Shown here in pieces: positions 1-7,808 of a stretch of 64,000 nucleotides of DNA. The DNA comes from Variovorax sp. CF079 (GTDB taxonomy: Bacteria > Pseudomonadota > Gammaproteobacteria > Burkholderiales > Burkholderiaceae_C). The stretch spans positions 62,001 to 126,000 of the forward strand of contig NZ_FMZU01000016.1 in assembly GCF_900101545.1 (NCBI RefSeq). The letters run 5' to 3'. The number at the start of each line of letters is the position of its first letter. The stretch's first letter is position 1. Under the pieces are notes generated by a model. That model worked only from the letters and a program-made list of their open reading frames with translations, did not search any database and was not told the origin of the DNA. The position numbers and the translations under genes are program-made.

Positions 1-218
1 CCGTCCTTGCCGCTGGTGTCCATGCCTTGCAGCACCAGCAGCAGCTTGCGTCGGCCCTCGGCATGCAGCAGGTTCTGCAGCTCGTCGAGTTCGACCGCCA
101 GCGCATCGAGCCGCTCGCGCTGCGTGTCCTCGTGCCCTTCGATGAAAGTCGTATCGGCGGAATCGATGGCGGCGAGCTTGAACTTGCTGCCGACGCGGTA
201 CTTCTTGAAGCTGGGCAT
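1..218 (-). CDS. ppk2: PPK2-family polyphosphate kinase, N-terminal part (cut by window edge)
   Basis: Only the first 72 codons lie in the window; the rest runs off the left edge. The protein begins MPSFKKYRVGSKFKL and reaches a Walker A-type loop, LQGMDTSGKDG, at about residues 62-72. This is the nucleotide-binding signature of PPK2-type polyphosphate:nucleotide phosphotransferases, cytosolic enzymes that move phosphate between polyphosphate and nucleoside mono- or diphosphates. The start at 218 is supported by an AGAGGAG ribosome-binding site just upstream on the minus strand. Whether it prefers ADP, GDP or AMP cannot be judged from this fragment. The family call is firm; the subclass is open. 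Confidence 0.88.
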   Translation of the reverse strand, partial: MPSFKKYRVGSKFKLAAIDSADTTFIEGHEDTQRERLDALAVELDELQNLLHAEGRRKLLLVLQGMDTSGKD

Positions 219-267
219 GCGCAGGTACTCCTCTCGGAAACGACAAGCCCGAGAGGGTACGCGATGT

Positions 268-693
268 TCAACTGTCGTCGGGATCCAGCGATGCGCTCCA
301 GCGGCTGTCCCAGTCGACGCGACGCGCCTGGTCGAGCTCGCGCCGGTCGCGCTTGGTGGGCCGCCCCTGTTCGATGCTGAGCGCCGGCTCGCTGCCCATG
401 CGGCGCTGCTCGCGCGCGGCCGCCTGCGCCGCCAGGCTCTCGGGCGTTTCTTCGTAGAGCTGCTGCGCCACCGGCGCCGGGCCGCGCTGGCCACTGAGGC
501 CGCGCACCAGGACGATGCGCGTCAGGGCGCCGAGCCGCATCGCCACCGTGTCGCCCACCTTCACCTCGCGCGAGGCCTTGGCCACGTCGCCGTTGACCTG
601 CACGCGGTTCTTTGCGATCTCTTCGGCCGCGAGCGAGCGGGTCTTGAAGAAGCGTGCGGCCCAGAGCCACTTGTCGATGCGAAGTCGATCCAT
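268..693 (-). CDS. hslR: Hsp15-like S4-domain RNA-binding protein
   Basis: A 141-residue protein beginning MDRLRIDKWLWAARFFKTRS. This is the S4 RNA-binding fold of Hsp15, which binds stalled 50S subunits still carrying peptidyl-tRNA and helps recycle them. The S4 domain covers about residues 1-70. The basic C-terminal tail (from about 95) is rich in Arg and Lys, as in the family. An upstream in-frame ATG at 1053 lies inside the kinase gene in a different frame and was rejected. The gene starts 5 bp after the stop of the sensor kinase gene, so it is probably the last gene of a regulator-kinase-hslR operon. That is an unusual partner for a heat-shock protein. Confidence 0.9.
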   Translation of the reverse strand: MDRLRIDKWLWAARFFKTRSLAAEEIAKNRVQVNGDVAKASREVKVGDTVAMRLGALTRIVLVRGLSGQRGPAPVAQQLYEETPESLAAQAAAREQRRMGSEPALSIEQGRPTKRDRRELDQARRVDWDSRWSASLDPDDS

Positions 694-698
694 GTGCT

Positions 699-2111
699 TC
701 AAGTATCGCGCGCCAGCGGGAGATGCACGACGGCATCCAGCCCGACATGCTGTCCGCTGGCTTCCCGGTTGTCGAGTGCGATGCGCCCGTCCAGCGCGAG
801 CACGATTTCGCGGCAGATCGCCAGGCCGAGTCCGGAGCCGCTGGCCAGGTCGCCGGCCGCGAAGGGCGCGAAGAGGCGCTGCCGCAATTCGTCGGAGATG
901 CCGGGTCCATCGTCGCGCACGCCGAGCACCGCCATCTCGCCCTCGGCATGCACGCGGACCGCGAGCGCGCCGCCGCGGGGGCTGTGCTTGATGGCGTTGT
1001 GCAGCAGGTTGCGCGCGAGTTCCTGCAGCATCCAGCGGTGCGCGCGCACCCATACCGGCGCCGCGTCGACGGAGAGCTCGAAGTCGAGCGCCTTGTCCGC
1101 CAGCAGCGGCGACAGGTCGAGCGCCACCTGGCGCACCGCCTCGCCGAGCTCCAGCGTCGCCGACTCGGGCTGCTGCCGCAACTGCTCCACCTTGGCGAGC
1201 GAGAGCATCTGGTTGGCAAGCAGGGTCGCGCGCTCCACTGTTTCGCTGATCTCGCCCAGCGCCTGCGCGGTCGGCACGTCGCCGCGGCGCGCCGACTGCA
1301 CCTGGGCCTTGAGCACGGCCAGCGGCGTGCGCAGCTGGTGCGCGCTGTCGCGCACGAAACGCTTCTGGTGGTCCAGGAGCCGCTGCAGCCGACCCATGAC
1401 CCGGGTGGTGGCGTCGACCAGCGGGCGCAGCTCGCGCGGCGCATCGGGTGCGTCGATCGGCGAGAGGTCGTCGGCGGCCCGGGCCTCGATGGCTTCGCCC
1501 AGCTCGCGCACCGGCCGGGTCGCGCGCTGCACCACGAACACGGTGACCCCCGCGATCACGCCCAGCAGCACCAGCTGGCGCCAGAGCGTGTCGATGAGCA
1601 GCTTGCGCGCCAGCGTCTCGCGCAGCTCCAGCGTCTCGGCCACCTGAACCACGGCCATGCCGCGCCCGCGCGCGCTTGCCACCGGCTGCAGCAGCACCGC
1701 CACGCGCACCGGCTGCTCGCGGAAGCGTGCATCGTAGAAGTCCACCAGCGCCGCATAGGGCGGCCGGTCCGGCAGCTTGCCGCGCCAGAAGGGAAGTTCG
1801 GCAAAGCCCGAGATCATTTCGCCGTCCTGCGCCGACACGCGGTAGAACATGCGGCTCTTGTTGTCGGCCTCGAAGGCTTCGAGCGCGGAGTAGGGGACGA
1901 TGGCGCGCAGCGACGCGGCCTCGTCATAGCCCTCCACATCGAGCTGCTCGCCGATGGTCTTGGCCGAGGCGAGCAGCGTGCGGTCATAGGCGGTGGTCGC
2001 GGCCGCAAGGCTCTGGCGGTAGAGGCTCACGCTGTTGATCACGATGAACAGCGCGACCGGCGCCAGGATGCCGACCAGCAGCCTGGCGCGCAGCGAGAAG
2101 GGCCGGATCAT
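699..2111 (-). CDS. tctE: Two-component sensor histidine kinase, TctE-like
   Basis: A 470-residue inner-membrane sensor. A first membrane segment lies at about residues 9-28 and a second at about 178-196, enclosing a periplasmic sensor region of the kind found in TctE/QseC-type kinases. A HAMP-like linker follows. The phosphoacceptor motif RDSAHQLRTPLA places the active His at 258. Downstream come an N box (ELARNLLHNAIKHSP) and a G box (DDGPGI, then GSGLGLAI), so the kinase looks intact. Its ATG overlaps the stop of the response-regulator gene (ATGA at 2108-2111). The divergent tctCBA operon starts about 100 bp beyond the regulator, which suggests this pair senses an external tri- or dicarboxylate and switches on its uptake. 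The ligand is not known. Confidence 0.88.
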   Translation of the reverse strand: MIRPFSLRARLLVGILAPVALFIVINSVSLYRQSLAAATTAYDRTLLASAKTIGEQLDVEGYDEAASLRAIVPYSALEAFEADNKSRMFYRVSAQDGEMISGFAELPFWRGKLPDRPPYAALVDFYDARFREQPVRVAVLLQPVASARGRGMAVVQVAETLELRETLARKLLIDTLWRQLVLLGVIAGVTVFVVQRATRPVRELGEAIEARAADDLSPIDAPDAPRELRPLVDATTRVMGRLQRLLDHQKRFVRDSAHQLRTPLAVLKAQVQSARRGDVPTAQALGEISETVERATLLANQMLSLAKVEQLRQQPESATLELGEAVRQVALDLSPLLADKALDFELSVDAAPVWVRAHRWMLQELARNLLHNAIKHSPRGGALAVRVHAEGEMAVLGVRDDGPGISDELRQRLFAPFAAGDLASGSGLGLAICREIVLALDGRIALDNREASGQHVGLDAVVHLPLARDT

Positions 2112-2788
2112 CGTTCTTCGCGCAGCAGATAGCCCAGGCCGCGCAGCGTCATCAGGGCGGCGCCGGTGCCGGCCAGCTTCTTGCGCAGCCGGTAGACGAC
2201 GACCTCGATCGCTTCGTACTGCACGTCCGTCTCACCGGGAAAGACCAGCTCGAACAGGCGTTCCTTGCTGACCGCGTGGCCCGGCTTGACCATCAGCGCC
2301 TTGAGCAGCGCGAGCTCGCGCGGCGTGAGCTCGAGCACCTCGGCGCGGTGGTAGATGGCGCCGCTGTCGGCTTCGTAGCGCAATCCGCCGACCTGCGGCA
2401 GCTGGGTCAAGGCCTCGGGCCCAGCGCTCCGGTGGCGCCGGTGCAGGGCGCGGATGCGCGCTTCGAGTTCGTCGAGGTCGAAGGGCTTGGGCAGGTAGTC
2501 GTCGGCGCCTGCGTTGAGGCCGACGACGCGGTCGCCGACCGTGCCGCGCGCGGTCAGGAGCAGCACCGGCGTGCGCAGGCCTTCGGCACGCGCCTGCGCC
2601 AGCACCTGCAGGCCGTCCAGCGTGGGCAGGCTGAGGTCGAGCGCCACCACGTCGGGCTCGAGGGCGCGCCATTGCGCGAGCGCCTCCGCGCCGTCGCCGC
2701 AAAGACGCACGTCGATCATGCGGCGCCCGAGCGTGCGCTGCAGCGTGGTTTGCATCGACGGATCGTCTTCGACTAGCAGCAGCTTCAT
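2108..2788 (-). CDS. tctD: OmpR-family response regulator, TctD-like
   Basis: A 226-residue regulator: receiver domain at residues 1-115 and winged-helix DNA-binding domain at about 125-222. The receiver has the acidic pair E8-D9-D10 (MKLLLVEDDP), the phosphoacceptor D51 (VVALDLSLPTLDG) and the conserved Lys in YLPKPFD. The C-terminal part (ELTPRELALLKALM ... VYRLRKKL ... RGLGYLL) is typical OmpR/PhoB. The start at 2788 was chosen because the family begins exactly at MKLLLVEDD; the open frame runs further upstream without homology. It is translationally coupled to the kinase and divergent from tctC (102 bp between starts), so autoregulation and control of tctCBA are likely. Confidence 0.9.
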   Translation of the reverse strand: MKLLLVEDDPSMQTTLQRTLGRRMIDVRLCGDGAEALAQWRALEPDVVALDLSLPTLDGLQVLAQARAEGLRTPVLLLTARGTVGDRVVGLNAGADDYLPKPFDLDELEARIRALHRRHRSAGPEALTQLPQVGGLRYEADSGAIYHRAEVLELTPRELALLKALMVKPGHAVSKERLFELVFPGETDVQYEAIEVVVYRLRKKLAGTGAALMTLRGLGYLLREER

Positions 2789-2890
2789 GGCCGGAATTTC
2801 GGTGTTTACCCCAGTGTGCCGGACAGCCAACTGACAGCGGGGCGGCGCATCATAGCGGGCGTTCAGCTTCCTAGATCCAAGGAGACATGC

Positions 2891-3850
2891 ATGCGTCGAG
2901 ATACCTTTCTGAAGTCCCTGGCCGCCCTGGCCGCCACCGGTGCCTTGCCACTCTCGGCTTGGGCCGGCCCCAACGTCAAGATGATGATCCCGGCCAATCC
3001 GGGCGGCGGTTGGGACACCACGGGCCGTGCGCTGGGCAAGGCGATGACCGACAGCAAGCTCGCCGACACGGTCACCTACGACAACAAGGGCGGCGCCGCC
3101 GGCGCGCTCGGCCTGGCCCAGTTCGTCAACGGCTCCAAGGGCGACCCGAATGCGCTGATGGTGATGGGCGCCGTGATGCTGGGCGGCATCATCACCGGCA
3201 AGCCGCCGGTCAACCTCTCGCAGGCCACGCCGATCGCGCGCATCACGAGCGAGTACAACGTGTTCGTGCTGCCGGCGAGTTCGCCGCTGAAGACCATGAA
3301 GGACGTGGTCGAGCAGCTCAAGAAGGACCCGGGCAGCGTCAAGTGGGGCGGCGGTTCGCGCGGCTCCACCGAGCACATCGCCGCGGCCATGATCGCGCAG
3401 AAGGTCGGCGTCGATCCGTCCAAGATCAACTACGTCGCCTTCCGCGGCGGCGGCGAAGCCACGGCGGCCATCCTGGGCGGCAACGTCACCGTCGGCGGCA
3501 GCGGCTACAGCGAGTTCGCCGAATACATCAAGACGGGCAAGATGCGCGCCATCGCCGTCACCTCCGGCACGCGCCTGCCCGGCAGCACCGTGCCGACGCT
3601 CAAGGAGCAGGGCATCGACGTCGAGATCGGCAACTGGCGCGGCGTCTACGGCGCGCCCGGCATCACGGCCGAGCAGCGCAAGGCGTTGACCGACCTGGTG
3701 CTGGCGGCGATCAAGACGCCGACCTGGGCCGAGGCCATGAAGAAGAACGACTGGACGCCGGCCGTCCTGTCGGGCGAGGCCTTCGCCAAGTTCGTGGACG
3801 ACGAGTTCGCGAGCCTGCGCGCGACCATGATCAAGTCCGGCATGGTCTGA
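2891..3850 (+). CDS. tctC: TTT-family periplasmic solute-binding protein (Bug/TctC)
   Basis: A 319-residue secreted binding protein of the TctC/Bug family, which captures carboxylates in the periplasm and hands them to the TctA-TctB membrane pair. The start at 2891 (MRRDTFLKSLAALAATG) gives an export signal with a twin-arginine-like RR, cleaved near SAWA-G at about residue 25. An ATG four bases earlier is out of frame. The ribosome-binding site is AAGGAGA. Family signatures visible are the GGGWDTTGRA motif after the first strand and the conserved NKGGAAGALG loop. It is the first gene of tctCBA and is followed by a strong hairpin before tctB. Substrate is unknown; citrate is only the precedent from TctC. 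Confidence 0.92.
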   Translation: MRRDTFLKSLAALAATGALPLSAWAGPNVKMMIPANPGGGWDTTGRALGKAMTDSKLADTVTYDNKGGAAGALGLAQFVNGSKGDPNALMVMGAVMLGGIITGKPPVNLSQATPIARITSEYNVFVLPASSPLKTMKDVVEQLKKDPGSVKWGGGSRGSTEHIAAAMIAQKVGVDPSKINYVAFRGGGEATAAILGGNVTVGGSGYSEFAEYIKTGKMRAIAVTSGTRLPGSTVPTLKEQGIDVEIGNWRGVYGAPGITAEQRKALTDLVLAAIKTPTWAEAMKKNDWTPAVLSGEAFAKFVDDEFASLRATMIKSGMV

Positions 3851-3871
3851 GCGCGCATTCGCGAAAGCGCG

Positions 3872-3903
3872 GGAGCACGCTCGGCGGCGTGCTCCTTTCT
3901 TCC
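3872..3903 (+). terminator. Hairpin with T-rich tail between tctC and tctB (attenuator)
   Basis: A perfect 9-bp stem, GGAGCACGC (3872-3880) and GCGTGCTCC (3887-3895), has a 6-base loop and is followed by TTTCTTCC. It has the form of a leaky intrinsic terminator. Its place between the binding-protein gene and the membrane genes suggests it keeps tctC mRNA in excess over tctBA. Confidence 0.7.
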
Positions 3904-3927
3904 TTGACCAACGCGAGGTCCAGAACA

Positions 3928-4488
3928 ATGTCCAACATCGACCCCCTCTCGAGCGGATACGCGTCGCTCGAGCCCCAATCGCCGCCGCCCGCCGTCTGGC
4001 CCCAGACGCTGGTCGGCGTCGGCATCCTTCTCACCGGCCTGGCGCTCGGCTTCGGCGCGATCGGCATTTCGTCCGAGGCTGGCTACGGCGGCGTCGGCCC
4101 CAACTTCCTGCCCTGGCTGGTGTCGGTCGCGCTCACGGTGTGCGGCGCCTGGATCATCTGGGAGTCGCGCACCGGCGGTTTCCGCGAGATGGATGCGCCT
4201 TCCGGTGCGGTGCAGACCTACTGGAGCGGCTTCGCCTGGGTGACGGCCGGGTTGCTGCTCAACGCGGCGCTGATCACCACCATCGGCTTCATCCTGAGCT
4301 GCACGCTGTGCTACCTGCTGGCCGTGCAGGGCCTGCGGCGCGCGAACGGCCAGGCGGCCGTCAATGCGCCGCGCACCTGGATCACCGACATCGTGACCGG
4401 CCTGCTGATCTCGGCACCGGTGTTCTGGCTCTTCACCAAGTTCCTGGCGATCAACCTGCCGGGCCTGACGACCACGGGATGGCTCTGA
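3928..4488 (+). CDS. tctB: TTT-family small membrane subunit TctB
   Basis: A 186-residue inner-membrane protein with about four hydrophobic segments (near residues 28-50, 60-76, 100-122 and 150-170). The arrangement matches TctB, the poorly conserved small subunit of tripartite tricarboxylate transporters. The N-terminal 25 residues are polar and presumably cytoplasmic. The start at 3928 follows the tctC-tctB hairpin by about 30 bp; an upstream in-frame extension would run through tctC and was rejected. The stop is one base before the tctA start codon. Identification rests as much on position between tctC and tctA as on sequence. Confidence 0.88.
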   Translation: MSNIDPLSSGYASLEPQSPPPAVWPQTLVGVGILLTGLALGFGAIGISSEAGYGGVGPNFLPWLVSVALTVCGAWIIWESRTGGFREMDAPSGAVQTYWSGFAWVTAGLLLNAALITTIGFILSCTLCYLLAVQGLRRANGQAAVNAPRTWITDIVTGLLISAPVFWLFTKFLAINLPGLTTTGWL

Positions 4489-4489
4489 C

Positions 4490-6010
4490 ATGGACATCTT
4501 CAATGCATTGATGCAGGGCTTCGCGCTCGCGATCACGCCCGTCAACCTGCTCTGGTGCCTGGTGGGTTGTGCCCTCGGCACGGCCGTCGGCGTGCTGCCC
4601 GGCATCGGCCCCGCGGTGGCAGTGGCGATGCTGCTGCCGATCACCGGCAAGGTCGACATCACGGCCTCGATGATCTTCTTCTCAGGCATCTACTACGGCG
4701 CCATGTACGGCGGCTCGACCACCTCCATCCTGCTCAACACGCCGGGGGAAACGGCGAGCATGGTGACGGCGATGGAGGGCAACAAGATGGCCAAGAGCGG
4801 CCGCGCCGGCGCCGCGCTGGCCACCGCTGCCATCGGCTCCTTCGTGGCCGGCAGCATCGCCACCGTGGTCGTCACGCTGTTCGCGCCCTTCGTGGCCGAC
4901 TTCGCCGTCCAGCTCGGGCCGCCCGAATATTTCCTCTTGATGGTGCTGGCCTTCACGACCGTGAGCGCCGTGCTCGGCAAGAGCACGCTGCGCGGCATGA
5001 CGGCGCTCTTCATCGGCCTCGCAGCCGGCTGCATCGGGCTCGATCAGATTTCCGGCCAGGGGCGCTACACCGGCGGCATTCCCGAGCTGCTCGACGGCAT
5101 CGAGATCGTGCTGGTCGCGGTCGGCCTGTTCGCGGTGGCCGAGGTGCTCTATGCGGTGCTCTACGAAGGCCGCGTGGTCGAAAGCCAGAACAAGCTGAGC
5201 CGCGTGCACATGACGGCGCGCGACTGGAAGCGCTCGATCCCGGCCTGGCTGCGCGGCACCGCGATCGGCGCGCCCTTCGGCTGTATTCCGGCCGGCGGCA
5301 CCGAGATCCCGACCTTCCTCAGCTACGCGACCGAGAAGAAGCTCGCCAAGGACCCGGACAGCAAGGCCGAGTTCGGCACCAAGGGCGCGATCGAAGGCGT
5401 GGCCGGCCCCGAAGCCGCCAACAACGCGACCGTGACCGCCGCGCTGATCCCGCTGCTCACCCTCGGCATCCCGACCTCGAACACCACGGCCATCCTGCTC
5501 GGCGCGTTCCAGAACTACGGCATCCAGCCCGGGCCGCAGCTCTTCACCACCTCGGCCGCGCTGGTGTGGGCGCTGATCGCGTCGCTCTACATCGGCAACG
5601 TGATGCTGCTGGTGCTGAACCTGCCGATGGTCGGCCTGTGGGTCAAGCTGCTCAAGATCCCGAAGCCGCAGCTCTACGCCGGCATCCTGATCTTCGCCAC
5701 GGTCGGCGCCTACGGCATGCGCCAAAGCGCCTTCGACCTGGTGCTGCTCTACGTGATCGGTGTGCTGGGCGTCGTCATGCGGCGCTTCGATTTCCCGACC
5801 GCGCCGGTGGTGGTGGGCATGATCCTTGGCCCGCTCGCCGAAGCGCAACTGCGCAACGCGATGTCGATCGGCGAGGGCAGCGCGGCGGTGTTCTTCCAGC
5901 GGCCCATGTCCTTCGTGCTGATCGTGGTCGTGCTGGCGGTGCTGATCCTGCCGCGCGTGGCCAAGGCGATGGCGGAGCGCAAGGAGCGGCGCGCGGGCGC
6001 TGCGGCCTGA
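4490..6010 (+). CDS. tctA: TTT-family large membrane subunit TctA
   Basis: A 506-residue polytopic membrane protein, the translocating subunit of the tripartite tricarboxylate transporter. Length and sequence are typical of TctA. The GVLPGIGPAVAVAMLLPIT segment near residues 34-52 is a family hallmark, with its counterpart TLGIPTSNTTAILLGAF in the second half (about 324-342), as expected from an internal inverted repeat. GGSTTSILLNTPGE is also characteristic. About ten to twelve membrane helices are visible. It ends the tctCBA operon. No terminator with a T tract is seen in the 145 bp before the next gene. Confidence 0.95.
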   Translation: MDIFNALMQGFALAITPVNLLWCLVGCALGTAVGVLPGIGPAVAVAMLLPITGKVDITASMIFFSGIYYGAMYGGSTTSILLNTPGETASMVTAMEGNKMAKSGRAGAALATAAIGSFVAGSIATVVVTLFAPFVADFAVQLGPPEYFLLMVLAFTTVSAVLGKSTLRGMTALFIGLAAGCIGLDQISGQGRYTGGIPELLDGIEIVLVAVGLFAVAEVLYAVLYEGRVVESQNKLSRVHMTARDWKRSIPAWLRGTAIGAPFGCIPAGGTEIPTFLSYATEKKLAKDPDSKAEFGTKGAIEGVAGPEAANNATVTAALIPLLTLGIPTSNTTAILLGAFQNYGIQPGPQLFTTSAALVWALIASLYIGNVMLLVLNLPMVGLWVKLLKIPKPQLYAGILIFATVGAYGMRQSAFDLVLLYVIGVLGVVMRRFDFPTAPVVVGMILGPLAEAQLRNAMSIGEGSAAVFFQRPMSFVLIVVVLAVLILPRVAKAMAERKERRAGAAA

Positions 6011-6155
6011 AGCGGCGGGTCCGCTAAGCTACGATCTCTTCGCCGCCGCGCTGATCGCCAAGCCACAAGGCTGGCGAGCGGCGCGCGTGACGACGGTGTT
6101 TGGTCTTGGCGCGAGTTCTTGAAGCCGGACCACAAGCCATGCACAAGATCTCACC

Positions 6156-6488
6156 ATGAGTCGACAACCCCTGCGAATTCGATTGGGCAGCCGCTGGACC
6201 TTCTTTACCTACTCGCGTACCGACGTGCGCTTGCTCGGGACCGTTCAGGAAGGCATGCAGATCGGCGCATTGGCGCAGATTGAGGACGGCTCCTATGCGC
6301 AGATCAATGGTGACGTGGTTCGTGTGCTCAATACCAGCCGCGTCAAGAAAGTCCTGGGGCGCGACTTCGAGGCGCATGTTCCGAGCCAGTCCGGCCATCG
6401 AACGCCGCCGCTCGTGGTTCCGACCGTTGTCGTCAAGAAACGTCGCCTTGTCCAGCGACCCGTGGTGCGAGCCGCTGACGAAGAATGA
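6156..6488 (+). CDS. Small protein of unknown function
   Basis: A 110-residue reading frame, not recognised as a named family. The first 70 residues look like a small beta-rich domain (LGSRWTFFTYSRTDVRLLG ... GALAQIEDGSYAQINGDVVRVLN). The tail is basic (KKRRLVQR) and low in complexity. There is no signal peptide or membrane segment. Codon use is less extremely G/C-ending than in neighbouring genes. It stands alone between tctA and the LuxR-type gene. It is called a gene because the sequence looks folded and no better frame covers the interval. Function is unknown. Confidence 0.6.
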   Translation: MSRQPLRIRLGSRWTFFTYSRTDVRLLGTVQEGMQIGALAQIEDGSYAQINGDVVRVLNTSRVKKVLGRDFEAHVPSQSGHRTPPLVVPTVVVKKRRLVQRPVVRAADEE

Positions 6489-6596
6489 GATTTCGATTCC
6501 GGATGACGTGGCGCGCATGCTAGAGCGCGGCTGACAAGCCGATCCCGCCATGGCACCATAACCCTCCGCTGGCACTGCCCAGCCGGGGGTGATGGG

Positions 6597-7667
6597 ATGC
6601 CGCTGAAACAGCAGATCCGCTTCTGCACCGCGCCCGACGGCGTGCGGATCGCCTATGCCACGAGCGGCAGGGGGCCGCCCCTGCTGAAAGTCGGCAACTG
6701 GCTCTCGCATCTCGAGTTCGACCTCACCAGCCCGGTCTGGGGCCACGTCCTCGAGATGCTGTCGTCCCGCAACACCCTGGTGCGCTATGACCAGCGCGGC
6801 ACCGGCCTGTCGGACCGGGAGGTCGAGCAGGTGAGTTTCGAAGTCTGGCTGCAAGATCTGGAGACGGTGATCGATGCCGCCGGCCTCGAACGCTTTCCGA
6901 TGCTCGCGATCTCCCAGGGCGTCAGCCTGGCCATCGCCTACACGGCGCGCCATCCCGAGCGGGTGAGCCGCCTGGTGCTGCAGGGCGGCTATGCGCGCGG
7001 GCGCAGGAAGCGCGGCGGTGGGCGGGTGCTCGACGAGGAAGCCGAAACGCAGGCGAAGCTGATGGAGATCGGCTGGGGCCGTGCGGATGCGGCCTTCCGC
7101 CAGTTCTTCACGAGCCAGTTCCTGCCCGAAGGAACGCCCGAACAGCATCAGTGGTTCAACGAGCTGGCGCGCGTGTCGACCTCGCCCTCCAACGCGGCGC
7201 GCACCTTGCGGGCCTTCGACAGCATCGACGTGTCCGACCTGCTGCCGCAGGTGCATTGCCCGACGCTGGTGCTGCATGCCACCGGCGATCTGCGCGTGCC
7301 CTTCGACGAAGGCCGCCTCATCGCGGGCGCCATCACGCAAGCCCGCTTCGTGCCGCTGCACAGCGTGCACCACCTGATGCTCGCGCAGGACGAGGTCTGG
7401 CCGCTGTGGGTCGAAGAGGTGCGGGACTTCCTCGGCACCGCCGATGCCGGGGCGCAAGACCCGGCGCTCGCACGCCTGACTGCACGCGAGCGCGAGGTGC
7501 TGGAACTCATTGCGCAGGGCCGCGACAACACCCAGGCGGCGGCGGCGCTGCAGCTCAGCGAAAAGACGGTGCGCAACCACATCACCAGCATCTTCGCCAA
7601 GCTTGAAGTCGAAAACCGGCCGCAGGCGATCGTGCTGGCCCGCAACGCCGGTTTGGGACGCGGCTGA
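6597..7667 (+). CDS. Alpha/beta-hydrolase fused to a LuxR-type DNA-binding domain
   Basis: A 356-residue two-domain protein. Residues 1-270 form an alpha/beta-hydrolase: strand and oxyanion region near YDQRGTG (64-70), nucleophile elbow AISQG with Ser106, probable acid in HATGD (about 229) and His in HSVHH (about 255). Residues 285-356 are a LuxR/GerE helix-turn-helix (LTAREREVLELIAQG ... SEKTVRNHITSIFAKL). The elbow has Ala in place of the first Gly, which the fold allows. The hydrolase part may be a true enzyme or a ligand sensor, so the protein would be a one-component regulator. The intergenic region just downstream carries three copies of TGGTCCCG, a candidate binding site, ahead of the diiron gene. 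The domain assignment is firm; the role is inferred. Confidence 0.85.
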   Translation: MPLKQQIRFCTAPDGVRIAYATSGRGPPLLKVGNWLSHLEFDLTSPVWGHVLEMLSSRNTLVRYDQRGTGLSDREVEQVSFEVWLQDLETVIDAAGLERFPMLAISQGVSLAIAYTARHPERVSRLVLQGGYARGRRKRGGGRVLDEEAETQAKLMEIGWGRADAAFRQFFTSQFLPEGTPEQHQWFNELARVSTSPSNAARTLRAFDSIDVSDLLPQVHCPTLVLHATGDLRVPFDEGRLIAGAITQARFVPLHSVHHLMLAQDEVWPLWVEEVRDFLGTADAGAQDPALARLTAREREVLELIAQGRDNTQAAAALQLSEKTVRNHITSIFAKLEVENRPQAIVLARNAGLGRG

Positions 7668-7677
7668 GGCCTACCCC

Positions 7678-7752
7678 GGACCGTGGTCCCGGGCTTTGCG
7701 TGTCGTGCGGCCCGCCGAACGCGATTTCCGGGACCACCGCCTCATGGTCCCG
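7678..7752 (+). promoter_or_regulatory. Three TGGTCCCG half-sites, candidate operator for the diiron gene
   Basis: CGGGACCA (7729-7736) and TGGTCCCG (7745-7752) form a perfect 8-bp inverted repeat with an 8-base spacer. A further copy, GTGGTCCCG, sits at 7683-7691 inside the small palindrome GGACC-GT-GGTCC (7678-7689). All lie between the LuxR-type gene and the diiron-protein start at 7809. There is no T run after the stem, so a terminator is less likely than a protein-binding site. Confidence 0.5.
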
Positions 7753-7808
7753 AAGGCTGCTTCTTCGAACAATGAGTTCATCCCCTGACGCGTTCGAAGG
7801 AGCCCACC

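Noticed and set aside
2112..3928. Long minus-strand open frame extending far upstream of the TctD start
   Set aside because: It runs antisense through tctC. The regulator homology begins exactly at MKLLLVEDD (2788), and the upstream part is Arg/His/Gly-rich shadow sequence of a G+C-rich gene.
6011..6155. Hairpin after tctA as a terminator
   Set aside because: GC-rich pairing near 6050-6090 is imperfect and has no T tract, so it is not called.
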